Made by a program: the position numbers and the translations under genes. Shown here in pieces: positions 1 to 8,105 of a DNA stretch of 64,000 bases (within the stretch, counting starts at the first letter, position 1; every line of letters starts with the position of its first letter). The DNA lies in the NCBI GenBank assembly GCA_900539225.1, contig UQBO01000008.1, positions 14,326-78,325 of the forward strand, read 5' to 3'. The DNA is from an uncultured Eubacteriales bacterium (GTDB lineage Bacteria; Bacillota; Clostridia; Tissierellales; Peptoniphilaceae). The notes beneath the pieces were generated by a model. That model ran no database searches. It was not told the origin of the DNA and saw only the letters and a list, made by a program, of their open reading frames with translations.

Positions 1-227
1 ACAAGAACTGCTGGGTCAGTGTACTTATCCTTGATTAAAGGAGCGATTTTACGAACCGCTATGCCCGTAGCGCTGATAAATATTATCGTTTCGAGTGAAG
101 GCCATCTTTCTTCTAAGATCTTGTCGATGTTTTTATCCTTATAAAAAATTTCTACATCAAAGCTAGCTGCTATAGTCCTAGCTATAGCAAGGCCAGCTTC
201 AGTGTAGGTGATGATGATCTTATTCAT
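1..227 (-). CDS. cbiG: Cobalt-precorrin-5A hydrolase CbiG (N-terminal part)
   Basis: The ATG at 227 opens a frame that runs off the window edge, giving about 75 residues. It begins MNKIIITYTEAGLAIA and contains FISATGIAVRKIAPL followed by KYTDPAV, the typical N-terminal CbiG pattern. CbiG opens the ring-A lactone of cobalt-precorrin-5A and releases acetaldehyde in the anaerobic B12 route. Its start overlaps the end of cbiF by 8 bases, so the two are translationally coupled as the last visible genes of the cbi operon. cbiH and cbiJ are not in the window and may lie beyond it. Confidence 0.88.
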   Translation of the reverse strand, partial: MNKIIITYTEAGLAIARTIAASFDVEIFYKDKNIDKILEERWPSLETIIFISATGIAVRKIAPLIKDKYTDPAVL

Positions 228-984
228 GTGCTTTTCTATACTCAGTCGAGAAGCTTGGGTCATAAAGCTTGCTTCTTTCGTAGCGTGCGTTAATAAATTT
301 GCCAACAAGTATTAGAGCGTGCTTAGTAATATTATTTTCTTTGACATCTTTAACAAGATTTGCGATATTTGTATAAATAATTTTTTCGTCAGCCCAAGTC
401 GCCTTATAAGCGATGACAACGGGCGTATTTGGATCTTCGTAACCTTCAAGTAGTGCCTCTTGAACCTTTTCTGTTAATGAAGCCGATAGATATATAGCCA
501 TAGATGTCTTGTGCTTAGCAAGCTCAGCTAGCTTTTCAGTCTCAGGCACCTTAGTCCTTCCCTCCATACGAGTGATGATAAGCGTTTGACTAACTTCTGG
601 TAGAGTAAATTCCTTAGCTATCCTAGCGCAAGCAGCTGTTGCGCTTGTGACGCCCGGAATTACTTCGTATTTGTAGCCAAGTAAATCAAGCGTATCTATT
701 TGCTCTTTGATAGCGCCATATATGCTTGGGTCGCCTGTATGCAGTCTAACTGTGTTTAAACCAGCTTCCTCTGCCTTGATAAATTCGTCAACTACCTCTT
801 CCAAAGTCATCTTAGCTGAGTCAAATACCTTAGCCCCCTCTTTTATACCAGATAATATATCCTTCGATACTAAAGAGCCAGCATATATAATCACGTCCGC
901 TGCATTTAATAATTTTAGTCCTTTAACTGTAATTAAATCACTATCCCCAGGACCTGCGCCCACAAAACTAATCATTCTTTTCAC
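220..984 (-). CDS. cbiF: Cobalt-precorrin-4 C11-methyltransferase CbiF
   Basis: 254 residues, the normal family length. The N-terminal SAM-binding motif VGAGPGDSDLITVKG, then LLNAADVIIYAGSLV and the mid-protein LHTGDPSIYGAI are typical of CbiF/CobM among the tetrapyrrole methylases. It methylates C11 of the corrin precursor with S-adenosylmethionine in the cytoplasm. It overlaps cbiT by 17 bases upstream and cbiG by 8 downstream. A second Met at residue 4 (975) is a possible alternative start. Confidence 0.95.
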   Translation of the reverse strand: MKRMISFVGAGPGDSDLITVKGLKLLNAADVIIYAGSLVSKDILSGIKEGAKVFDSAKMTLEEVVDEFIKAEEAGLNTVRLHTGDPSIYGAIKEQIDTLDLLGYKYEVIPGVTSATAACARIAKEFTLPEVSQTLIITRMEGRTKVPETEKLAELAKHKTSMAIYLSASLTEKVQEALLEGYEDPNTPVVIAYKATWADEKIIYTNIANLVKDVKENNITKHALILVGKFINARYERSKLYDPSFSTEYRKAHE

Positions 985-1516
985 CTCTCACAATAATTAC
1001 AGGATTTTCAGCTATCATCATCTCAAGCTTCTCCGCTTTAGACACATTTATCATATATGTATCAATGTTTTTATAATTTTTCTTCTTTAATAAATTTTTA
1101 AACTCATAAGCATTGTCAAAAATAATAAAGCTTGCGATTAGAGTAAAATTATTTTTTTCATCAAGCTTATCCATAATGCTCTCTAAATTTTTTCCTGATC
1201 CGCCGATGTAAACCTTGTTAAAATCAGCTCCATCCATGCCCTCAGGCGCCTTACCCTTAATGAGCTTAATATTATTTAGACCAAATTTTTCGAAATTTTT
1301 CTTCGCTATGCTTATGGCCTCGTCATCTCTTTCAATAGTAGTGACCTCTTTACAAATCGCGGCCATTTGGCAAGTGACGCTGCCTGTGCCAGTGCCTATC
1401 TCTAAGACCTTATCATCTTCGCCAACGTCTAATAAACTCACTATTGCGTTTCTCTTTATGAACTTCGTCATAGGTACTTCGCCCCTGATGAAGTCCTCGT
1501 CCTTAAACCACTTCAT
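968..1516 (-). CDS. cbiT: Cobalt-precorrin-6B C15-methyltransferase (decarboxylating) CbiT
   Basis: 182 residues of Rossmann-type methyltransferase. EDFIRGEVPMTK near the N-terminus is a CbiT hallmark, and VLEIGTGTGSVT is SAM-binding motif I. CbiT methylates C15 and decarboxylates the C12 acetate side chain. Here it is separate from CbiE, whereas many organisms carry the fused CobL. It overlaps cbiE (upstream) by 14 bases and cbiF (downstream) by 17, as expected for a tightly packed operon. Confidence 0.94.
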   Translation of the reverse strand: MKWFKDEDFIRGEVPMTKFIKRNAIVSLLDVGEDDKVLEIGTGTGSVTCQMAAICKEVTTIERDDEAISIAKKNFEKFGLNNIKLIKGKAPEGMDGADFNKVYIGGSGKNLESIMDKLDEKNNFTLIASFIIFDNAYEFKNLLKKKNYKNIDTYMINVSKAEKLEMMIAENPVIIVRGEKND

Positions 1517-2093
1517 TTATAATAATCACCACCGATAAACTATTTTCTATGTCAATATCATCGTCCGCATCATAAGTCTTAATCACTTCGCCACTTTGCG
1601 ATAAATTAGTGCCGACGATGTATTTTCTCTTAATATTTTTTTCATCCAAATATTTTTTTATAGCCTTTGGATTATTATCCTTATCACATAAAACAATAAC
1701 CTTATCATTATTCATGACTATGGTCTTGAAGCCATCGTCAAGCTCTCTGCCGTGTAATGAATAAGTTTTTGCCTCGTTCCAATTCACTTGCGCCTTGCTC
1801 ATTAGGTACTGAAAAGCTGTTATGGATGGAATCACCTCGTCAATGGCAATGCCCTCACGCTTCAAGTAATCAACTGCGCCGTAGAAAGACGGGTCGCCTG
1901 ATAATAATAAAACTCCTTCTTTTATATTTTTTAAGTCTTTTACAGAAATTTCATTTATATGAGTGAATTCATCTTCGAGCTCTTCCTTAACCCTTTTAAA
2001 CGCATAGACCTTAGAAGCATTTTTTATCGCTTTATATGCTTTTACGCTCATATATTCACTTTTACCTGGTCCTACTCCAACAACTATTAACAA
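1503..2093 (-). CDS. cbiE: Cobalt-precorrin-7 C5-methyltransferase CbiE
   Basis: 196 residues. The N-terminal VVGVGPGKSEYMSVKA and internal LLLSGDPSFYGAVDYL are the SAM-binding signatures of the tetrapyrrole methylase fold, and the size and position next to cbiT identify CbiE. It methylates C5 and works with CbiT to convert cobalt-precorrin-6B to cobalt-precorrin-8. It overlaps cbiD by 7 bases upstream and cbiT by 14 downstream. Confidence 0.93.
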   Translation of the reverse strand: MLIVVGVGPGKSEYMSVKAYKAIKNASKVYAFKRVKEELEDEFTHINEISVKDLKNIKEGVLLLSGDPSFYGAVDYLKREGIAIDEVIPSITAFQYLMSKAQVNWNEAKTYSLHGRELDDGFKTIVMNNDKVIVLCDKDNNPKAIKKYLDEKNIKRKYIVGTNLSQSGEVIKTYDADDDIDIENSLSVVIIINEVV

Positions 2094-3154
2094 TCTAATA
2101 CTCCTTTTTCAAACGAATACACTTTTACGCTGGCTTCAAGCGAATCATCTTTTAAATAAGTCTTGACACGTTTTTCGCAGCCCTCTTCCATAGCGCATAA
2201 AACGTCCTTGTAGCCTGCATCATAAAGATAATTGTAGCACTTTTCTGCTGTTATAAAAGCATCCACTTCTTTAATCACTTCATAAGGCTTGTTCAGCATC
2301 GCTAAATAATACACAAAGGCCTCCATACGCGTATCAGCGTTCTTTGAGTGCGTGTTAAATACACCTATTGATAGCTTTGCAAATTTACCTATGTGACCCA
2401 CAAGTGTAATCTTTCTAAAACCAATTTCATACGCCATCTTGAGAGAGTCGCCAATGTAATTACTTGTTAAAACTACATTTTCTTTTATACCAATGCTATT
2501 AGCCTCTTTAAGGCCGTGACTGCCTGGTGTAAGAACGATTTCCCTTGCACCTTTGTCGACATAAAGAGTTTTTATCTCTAAATTTATAGTTTTAAGCAAA
2601 GCATCTTCGCTCATAGGCTTAACTAGCCCAGTCGAGCCGATTATCGAGATGCCGCCTTCTATGCCGATGTTTGGATTAAAAGTTTTTTTGCCAATCTCAA
2701 CACCCATTGGCGTAAATATAGTAACATCAGCGCCTTTATCAGTTAAAAGCTCTACCTCTTTAGTAATCATCTCTCTTGGCACCTTGTTTATGGCGTATTC
2801 GCCTTTTTTGCCGAAGATTGAATCATTTGTGTAAATGCCGACGCCTTCTCCGCCTTTGATAATGACCTTGCCATCATCCCTTAAAGAAACTTTTGAAAAT
2901 ATCTCTATGCCATTGGTTTGGTCTGGGTCGTCACCAGCGTCCTTTATAACCGAGCTTATAGCGTAGCCACCCTCCTTTTCATTGGAGTTAATAGCAACGT
3001 TTATAGTCTCATTGCATGGAAGATCAATATCGTATTCACTTACTGGCGCGTATAAAAGATTTATAAGTGCTGCATGTGTTGCAACAGCCGCGCACGTACC
3101 AGTTGTGTAGCCATATCTAAGGCTTTTGCCATCAACTATATCGTATTTATTCAT
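2087..3154 (-). CDS. cbiD: Cobalt-precorrin-5B C1-methyltransferase CbiD
   Basis: 355 residues, full length. LRYGYTTGTCAAVATHAAL is the diagnostic CbiD N-terminal motif. Also seen are the glycine-rich GGEGVGIYT and ELVLTPG-type EIVLTPGSHG segments and GHIGKFAKLSIGVFNTHS. CbiD methylates C1 and is specific to the anaerobic, cobalt-early pathway. It overlaps cbiC by 4 bases and cbiE by 7. Confidence 0.96.
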   Translation of the reverse strand: MNKYDIVDGKSLRYGYTTGTCAAVATHAALINLLYAPVSEYDIDLPCNETINVAINSNEKEGGYAISSVIKDAGDDPDQTNGIEIFSKVSLRDDGKVIIKGGEGVGIYTNDSIFGKKGEYAINKVPREMITKEVELLTDKGADVTIFTPMGVEIGKKTFNPNIGIEGGISIIGSTGLVKPMSEDALLKTINLEIKTLYVDKGAREIVLTPGSHGLKEANSIGIKENVVLTSNYIGDSLKMAYEIGFRKITLVGHIGKFAKLSIGVFNTHSKNADTRMEAFVYYLAMLNKPYEVIKEVDAFITAEKCYNYLYDAGYKDVLCAMEEGCEKRVKTYLKDDSLEASVKVYSFEKGVLDC

Positions 3155-3786
3155 TTTCTGTATAAAATATATAAAAGCGCGTTAATTATTGATGCCGCTA
3201 CGTTTGATCCGCCTTTATTGCCAACTGTCGATATTTGTGCTATGCCAACTTCTCTAAGCGCTTCCTTTGATTCAGCCGCTCCTACAAAACCAACCGGCAC
3301 ACCAATTATTGCCTTTGGATGAATTTTTTCTTCTTTAATCAGTTCTATTATTCTATATAGAGCGGTTGGCGCGTTGCCTACCGAGTATATGGCGATGTCT
3401 TCACCTATAGTCTTTTCTATTGCTTGATAGCTTCTTGTTGTTCCTTTTTCTTTAGCAAGCTCCCTTACGTCGTCGTCCTTGATGTGATTGATAATCTCGC
3501 AGTTTAGCTTCTTTAAGCTAGTTTCATTCACGCCAGCCATGGTCATCCTTGTATCAGTATAAATCTTGGCACCATTTTTAAGCGCATCAAGCGCTTCGTC
3601 AAGAAAATTATTTCTTATATCAATTATGTTCTTGTAATCAAAATCGCCTGTCGAGTGAATCATTCTCTTCACTATAAGCTTTTCAGTATCAGTAAACTTA
3701 GTACCTTCAAGCTCCTTGTCGATTATGTCCATACTTGTGTTTTCAATATTCATGGGGTTGTTGTCGTAATTATACATCTTTTTCAC
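3151..3786 (-). CDS. cbiC: Cobalt-precorrin-8 methylmutase CbiC
   Basis: 211 residues. VKRMIHSTGDFDYKN contains the catalytic His motif of the CbiC/CobH fold. DTRMTMAGV and VGNAPTALYRIIELI with GVPVGFVGAAESKE complete the signature. It moves the C11 methyl group to C12 to give cobyrinic acid. The start overlaps the end of cbiA by 17 bases. Confidence 0.96.
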   Translation of the reverse strand: MKKMYNYDNNPMNIENTSMDIIDKELEGTKFTDTEKLIVKRMIHSTGDFDYKNIIDIRNNFLDEALDALKNGAKIYTDTRMTMAGVNETSLKKLNCEIINHIKDDDVRELAKEKGTTRSYQAIEKTIGEDIAIYSVGNAPTALYRIIELIKEEKIHPKAIIGVPVGFVGAAESKEALREVGIAQISTVGNKGGSNVAASIINALLYILYRK

Positions 3787-5071
3787 CTCTTAAACTATCT
3801 ATCTTTTTATAAAAATACTCTTCATCTTGAACAAAGGAAATGTTTTGCTCAATTGCTACGATGCTCTCATCTGCAAAAGAACTTATCCAACTGTCCTCTC
3901 TATATGGTTTTTCCACTTTAAATAAATTAAATTCGTTATCACTTAAGCTGCTCTTATGAAATTCTTGTGAATGGAAAATTTTGTCTTGATCAAATAAAAA
4001 ATTCTTTCTAAGCACTTTTAGATAAGCGTAGCCAAAATTATGAAGCCTTTTTTCGCTCATAGCCTTACCCTTAATAAGGCCAAGCATCTTATAATTGTTA
4101 AAGCTTTCTGCTAAAAAGTAAGTCGCTTCACCTTCGGTAAATATTTTTCCGCCTCTTTCATAATATTTTCTTATGCTTGCTAATGACTTTGATTTTTGGA
4201 TATTTTCTAAATAATCTTTTAAGTTGCCGCCGCCAATGTAGAGTAAATCAGCCTCAGGCACTTCTTCCTCCTCTAGTACCGAAAAGTACTTCACTGTAAA
4301 ATATTTTTTTAGAAAATCAATATTCTCTTTGTAATAGAAATTAAATGCCTTGTCATAGGCTATCGCTACTGTAGTTTTTGACTTTGGAAAATCTTTTTTT
4401 GCTTCCGTCTTTGCCACTTCGAAATATTTTAGTAATTTTTCAAAATCTATCTCTTTTTCTAATTTTGCGGCTATCCTGTCGAGCTTCTCATCAAAGGCCT
4501 TGATATCACTTGGCAGCTCTAGCCCAAGGTCCTTGTCTTCTATAGCAAAGTCCTCGTCTACTTCTATATTGCCAAAAACTTCTAAGCCAAGTTCTTTTTC
4601 TACTAGCTCCTTATATATCGTATATAATTTTGAGTGCGTTTTATTAAATATAACTCCAACTATATTATCAGCGTAGTCCATAAAGCCTTTTAGCTTTGCA
4701 ATTAATGAAAACATCTCGCCCTTTGGAGTAAGTACTAAAACCGTTTTTAGTCCCAAAGCCTTTGCATTAGCATAAGTAGATGCTTCCATAGTATTATATA
4801 TGCCGTCTAAGTAGCCCATGACACCTTCTAGGACGCAGTAGTCTGCATCACTTGCCCCTACTTCAGTCGCGCCACCCTTTTGCATGAAGATGTCAACATT
4901 GCCATAGTCTCCCTTAGACGCGAAAGAGCCGAGCCTTGAATCAATAAAGTCGGGTCCGCTCTTAAGGTACTTAACTTTATTATTTTTATTCGCAAGTAGT
5001 CTTGCCAAAGCTAAACTTATAGTTGTCTTGCCGCTATTTGAGTTCATTGCGGCTATACATATGCCTTTCAC
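3770..5071 (-). CDS. cbiA: Cobyrinate a,c-diamide synthase CbiA lacking the glutaminase cysteine
   Basis: 433 residues, normal length. The N-terminal ATP-binding domain is intact: AMNSNSGKTTISLALARLL (P-loop), SGPDFIDSRLGS and LEGVMGYLDG. The C-terminal half has the shape of the class I glutaminase domain (LLYIGGGNLKDYLEN, GGKIFTEGEATYFLAES, FHSQEFHKSS). The usual nucleophile motif A-E-C-G-G is replaced by T-E-G-E-A: residue 314, codon GGT at 4132-4130, is Gly. No Cys occurs anywhere in the C-terminal domain, although the downstream His region remains. The enzyme normally amidates side chains a and c with glutamine-derived ammonia; this copy probably uses free ammonia. It overlaps cobD by 4 bases. 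Confidence 0.93.
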   Translation of the reverse strand: MKGICIAAMNSNSGKTTISLALARLLANKNNKVKYLKSGPDFIDSRLGSFASKGDYGNVDIFMQKGGATEVGASDADYCVLEGVMGYLDGIYNTMEASTYANAKALGLKTVLVLTPKGEMFSLIAKLKGFMDYADNIVGVIFNKTHSKLYTIYKELVEKELGLEVFGNIEVDEDFAIEDKDLGLELPSDIKAFDEKLDRIAAKLEKEIDFEKLLKYFEVAKTEAKKDFPKSKTTVAIAYDKAFNFYYKENIDFLKKYFTVKYFSVLEEEEVPEADLLYIGGGNLKDYLENIQKSKSLASIRKYYERGGKIFTEGEATYFLAESFNNYKMLGLIKGKAMSEKRLHNFGYAYLKVLRKNFLFDQDKIFHSQEFHKSSLSDNEFNLFKVEKPYREDSWISSFADESIVAIEQNISFVQDEEYFYKKIDSLRGEKDV

Positions 5072-6084
5072 TTTTCTATCTCCCTTAGTTTTTCGATTAA
5101 ATAATCATTTTCTTCACGAGTTCTTATTGCAAGGCGCACGTAATTTTTCCCAATATTCTTGTAGCCTTGCATCCTTCTTATTAATATACCCTTTTCTAGT
5201 ATAATCTTATACATTTCTTCGTCACTATATTTTTTTAATTTAAGTAAATAGAAATTCGCATTGCTATCTATCATCTCAAAATTTTCAAAAGCTTTGTATA
5301 AATTTTTTAATCTAGCTCGTTCATCATGATAATATTTTTTTGTTTCGCTTAAATATTCTTCGCTATCTGCCAATAGTTTTGCTGCTTCATTTTGAATAAA
5401 GCCTATTGACCAAGCAAGGCTTAATTCATCGTAATAATCCTTAAAGTCCTTTGGCGCATAGGCAAAGCCAAAGCGCACGCCTGGCAAAGCAAAGGTCTTA
5501 GTCATGGCTCTTACAATAATTACGTCCTCGCCCTTAAATAATTTTATGCTATCATAATCATGCAGAGTAAACTCAATAAAGGCCTCGTCAAGCAAAAGTG
5601 TCGCGCCATGCTCTTTGCAAATTTCTTGCGCCTTAATTAGTTCTTCTTTTTTTAATAATCTGCCATTAGGATTATTTGGGTTAGTGAGTATAAGTAGGTC
5701 GCCCTTCTTTAAAATATTTAATTCATCAAAATTTATTTTAAAATCCTTATATTTTATTCTAATCAGTTCTTTTTTGTAAACACTCGCTCTAAGCTCGTAC
5801 TCATAAAACGAAGGGTCAAAAATAACCACTCGACCCGCCCTGTGTATCGCCTTATCAATTATCTCTATAGATCCATTGCCCAGGATAATATTAGACGCAT
5901 CACAAGCCAAGTAAGTGGCTACATTATCTATCGCTTCTCTCGCCTTAATGTCGGGATAAACATTGACATGGTCAAATTCATCTCTGATAAAGGAGAAAAG
6001 TCTTTCGTTCATATTAAATACGTTAATGTTAGAGCTGAAATCTATGAGTTTTTTGTCATAATCATAAAAATTGGCTCCGTGCAT
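5068..6084 (-). CDS. cobD: Threonine-phosphate decarboxylase CobD (PLP-dependent)
   Basis: 338 residues with an aminotransferase class I/II fold. HGANFYDYDKKLIDFSSNIN matches CobD openings (HGG...DFSANINP). Further motifs are LILTNPNNPNGRLL, LLLDEAFIEF and the PLP-lysine region VRAMTKTFALPGVRFGF. CobD makes (R)-1-amino-2-propanol phosphate for the nucleotide loop. The similar histidinol-phosphate aminotransferase HisC is the alternative, but the position inside the cbi operon (4-base overlap with cbiA, 3-base gap from cbiKL) favours CobD. Confidence 0.88.
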   Translation of the reverse strand: MHGANFYDYDKKLIDFSSNINVFNMNERLFSFIRDEFDHVNVYPDIKAREAIDNVATYLACDASNIILGNGSIEIIDKAIHRAGRVVIFDPSFYEYELRASVYKKELIRIKYKDFKINFDELNILKKGDLLILTNPNNPNGRLLKKEELIKAQEICKEHGATLLLDEAFIEFTLHDYDSIKLFKGEDVIIVRAMTKTFALPGVRFGFAYAPKDFKDYYDELSLAWSIGFIQNEAAKLLADSEEYLSETKKYYHDERARLKNLYKAFENFEMIDSNANFYLLKLKKYSDEEMYKIILEKGILIRRMQGYKNIGKNYVRLAIRTREENDYLIEKLREIEK

Positions 6085-6087
6085 AAT

Positions 6088-7464
6088 TTACTTCCTTTTC
6101 TTTAAGTAAAATAACGAGATATAGTCGTTATCCTTGCGTATTTCTTCTTCATCTGTTAGATACATTTCGTTTGGCATCGATATTCTCTTAAAATATTCTG
6201 CTTCGTAAGTATCTTTAAGCTTTAAAACGGCTTCCTTGTTCATAGGCGCCTTAAGTATAACAGCTCTGTCAGGCTTTGCCGCCTCAACAAGTTCTGTATT
6301 GTCGCTTATCACAATGCTCTCGCCCTTTTCAATAAGCGGCTCATTGTTCATAGCAGTCAGTGCCACAAAAGATGGCATGCCATTAACTAAATTTATATTT
6401 ATCTTCTTATCAAGTATCTTCGTTAAGTTCATAGGCGTCGAGAAAACTGCTGCATCGCCTATAGTTATGAAGCTCACGTCTCTATACTCATTTAGTACTT
6501 CTTCAAGTTTTAGCTTAAGATCATTGTAAAGCTCATCTGTAACTCTTTTCATATCAAATGGCATCTTGATGATGGGCTTATCATCTACATAAGTCATAAC
6601 TGTATCAAGAGCAAGATTGCGGCCTCTATTGTCAAGAAGAAAGACAGCGTTTGTATTTTTTAAAGTAAGTATAGCCTTGACAGTTAATAAATCCTCATCG
6701 CCAGGTCCAACGCCAACTATGTTTAGTAGCGGCTCTTCCATCGCCTTAACTTTCTCTATACAATCATTTAAAAAATAATCTTCTTCGCCAAGACCTTTGT
6801 CAATAAGTTTTACTTCGTAGCCAAGCGCCTCTAGCCTTGACTTGATTGAGTCCTCTTCATCAGAAGCAATATCCTCAAGCATGTGAACGCCTGAAACTAG
6901 CATGAATGGCCTTAGGTATATAGTCTTAGTGTCCTTAGATAAATTTTCTATGACGCTATCAAGATCAAGCTCGCCTTCAATGCTCATCATGTGATACTTG
7001 TCATTATGCGCTCTGAATGCTTCGTCAATATCTTCATATATCCTATCTGCAATGTGATCAGTACCATGACCCACGTAGATAAATTCTTCATCGTCCTTTA
7101 ATTCAAAGCTAGTCATATCGTCCAAATGCTCCAATATGTCCTTAGTGTTACTGATAAATGGAGTACTAAGTCTATTCGAAACCTTTTTAAGCTTCTTATA
7201 CTCTTTTCCTGGGATAATGTTTGTCGAAACGACTATTATGTCCTTATATCCAGCTTCTTTAAGCTTATTAATAGCCTCGCACTCATCATTAAAAGACATG
7301 CCCTTCTTTTCAAGTATCCTCTTAACTATCCTTGAAGTAAAGCATATCTCTACATCACAGTCCTTAAATTCCTTTTTAAAGCCACTGACAAATTTGTCAA
7401 TAACTCTTTCGTGCTCTCTAAGCCTTGTTGTACCAAAGAAACTTAATAGTATTGCCTTTTTCAT
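6088..7464 (-). CDS. Fusion: sirohydrochlorin cobaltochelatase CbiK + precorrin-2 C20-methyltransferase CbiL
   Basis: About 458 residues. Residues 1-240 resemble CbiK: LLSFFGTTRLREHE, then FIYVGHGTDH and FMLVSGVHMLEDIASDEEDS, both with the metal-binding His. From about residue 245 a tetrapyrrole methylase domain follows (LNIVGVGPGDEDLLTVKA, FITIGDAAVFSTPM), matching CbiL. The protein would insert cobalt into sirohydrochlorin and then methylate C20, two consecutive steps. The start is placed at 7464 because the GGAGGG just upstream is the ribosome site; an in-frame ATG at 7476 precedes it and lies too early. It is the first gene after the cobalamin riboswitch and its terminator. Confidence 0.9.
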   Translation of the reverse strand: MKKAILLSFFGTTRLREHERVIDKFVSGFKKEFKDCDVEICFTSRIVKRILEKKGMSFNDECEAINKLKEAGYKDIIVVSTNIIPGKEYKKLKKVSNRLSTPFISNTKDILEHLDDMTSFELKDDEEFIYVGHGTDHIADRIYEDIDEAFRAHNDKYHMMSIEGELDLDSVIENLSKDTKTIYLRPFMLVSGVHMLEDIASDEEDSIKSRLEALGYEVKLIDKGLGEEDYFLNDCIEKVKAMEEPLLNIVGVGPGDEDLLTVKAILTLKNTNAVFLLDNRGRNLALDTVMTYVDDKPIIKMPFDMKRVTDELYNDLKLKLEEVLNEYRDVSFITIGDAAVFSTPMNLTKILDKKININLVNGMPSFVALTAMNNEPLIEKGESIVISDNTELVEAAKPDRAVILKAPMNKEAVLKLKDTYEAEYFKRISMPNEMYLTDEEEIRKDNDYISLFYLKKRK

Positions 7465-7540
7465 ATGACCCTCCATAATATGTACTCGAGAGAAAAGGAA
7501 AAATAGGAGAAGCGCGCCCTTTTCTCTCGCCGGTTTTTGG

Positions 7541-7574
7541 AATAAAAAAATCCTTGAATAGGGGTTTCAAGGAT
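7541..7574 (-). terminator. Intrinsic terminator of the cobalamin riboswitch
   Basis: The minus strand reads ATCCTTGAA, a loop, TTCAAGGAT, then TTTTTTTATT. This 9-bp stem plus U-run lies between the riboswitch aptamer and cbiKL, so it is the expected expression platform that stops transcription when cobalamin is bound. Confidence 0.85.
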
Positions 7575-7614
7575 ATAAAACATACATATTGAGTAAGTTT
7601 TTCCTTCCCACCGA

Positions 7615-7778
7615 AGAAGTAACTTTATACGAACGTTCTTAAGATATCCTGACTTATAGCTCAACCTTGTCTAAACCTTCCCAGTTTCCCAGTGGTATAC
7701 TTAGACTCGTCACTAATTACAGTAGCGGGGGCTGTCTTGGACTTACACCAAGTTCCCTTATTAAACATTCAAAAATTA
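7615..7778 (-). ncRNA. Cobalamin (adenosylcobalamin-type) riboswitch
   Basis: On the minus strand the conserved core appears in order: GGGAACTTGGTGTAAGTCC, GACAGCCCCCGCTACTGT, a GACGAG-containing arm, CACTGGG, GGGAAGG, and the B12 box AAGTCAGGATATC at 7655-7643. This is the standard cobalamin riboswitch layout. It sits directly downstream of the cbi promoter and upstream of the terminator at 7541-7574, and it controls cbiKL through cbiG. The ends are approximate. Confidence 0.95.
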
Positions 7779-7785
7779 CATCTAT

Positions 7786-7814
7786 ATGATATCATATATG
7801 TAAATATTTTTCAA
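7786..7814 (-). promoter_or_regulatory. Promoter of the cobalamin riboswitch operon
   Basis: Minus strand -35 TTGAAA (7814-7809), 17-base spacer, -10 TATCAT (7791-7786). Transcription would begin near 7779, just before the riboswitch aptamer, which fits well. The same -10 recurs in repeat copy R2. Confidence 0.75.
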
Positions 7815-7935
7815 GTGAATTAAAAAATATTTATTAATTTTCTTTTTCGTGATTTGAAACACGGACAGAGCTTATCAAGAACTGTATAATATCACCATAC
7901 TTTTCAAAAAATAATTTCCTAGAAATTTAGCTTAC

Positions 7936-7986
7936 AAAAAAATGCACAGATGTAAAACGATTGTTTTGACATAAGTGCATTTTTTT
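7936..7986. terminator. Bidirectional terminator in R1, downstream of the MFS gene
   Basis: AAAAAAATGCAC and GTGCATTTTTTT pair. The loop itself folds further (TGTAAAAC with GTTTTGACA), giving a long stem with A/T runs on both sides. It is identical to the hairpin after cbiB at 9632-9682 and lies about 120 bases past the MFS stop, where it can end that transcript ahead of the cbi promoter. Confidence 0.8.
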
Positions 7987-8105
7987 ATTTTAATATTAAT
8001 TTTAAATAATCTATTCTTTAGATTAACATGCTATTCACCATTTAAAATTATAAATTTTATGATTTAGATATTACACATGTTAATATATGATTTCATATAA
8101 TTTCA

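Larger units (their letters stand above)
7782..8008. repeat. Repeat copy R1 flanking the inserted MFS gene
   Basis: This segment is repeated at 9458-9704. The inner 144 bases (7865-8008 and 9561-9704) are direct copies with a single mismatch that I can see; the outer part is similar with an indel. R1 carries the cbi operon promoter, a bidirectional terminator hairpin and, at its far end, the last codons of cbiB. The two copies bracket the MFS gene. Confidence 0.93.

Noticed and set aside
5068..6084. Histidinol-phosphate aminotransferase HisC
   Set aside because: The fold is shared, but its place inside the cbi operon, overlapping cbiA, favours CobD.
7465..7664. Open frame of 67 codons upstream of cbiKL on the minus strand
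   Set aside because: It runs through the cobalamin riboswitch and its terminator; the RNA signatures explain the sequence and the peptide resembles nothing.
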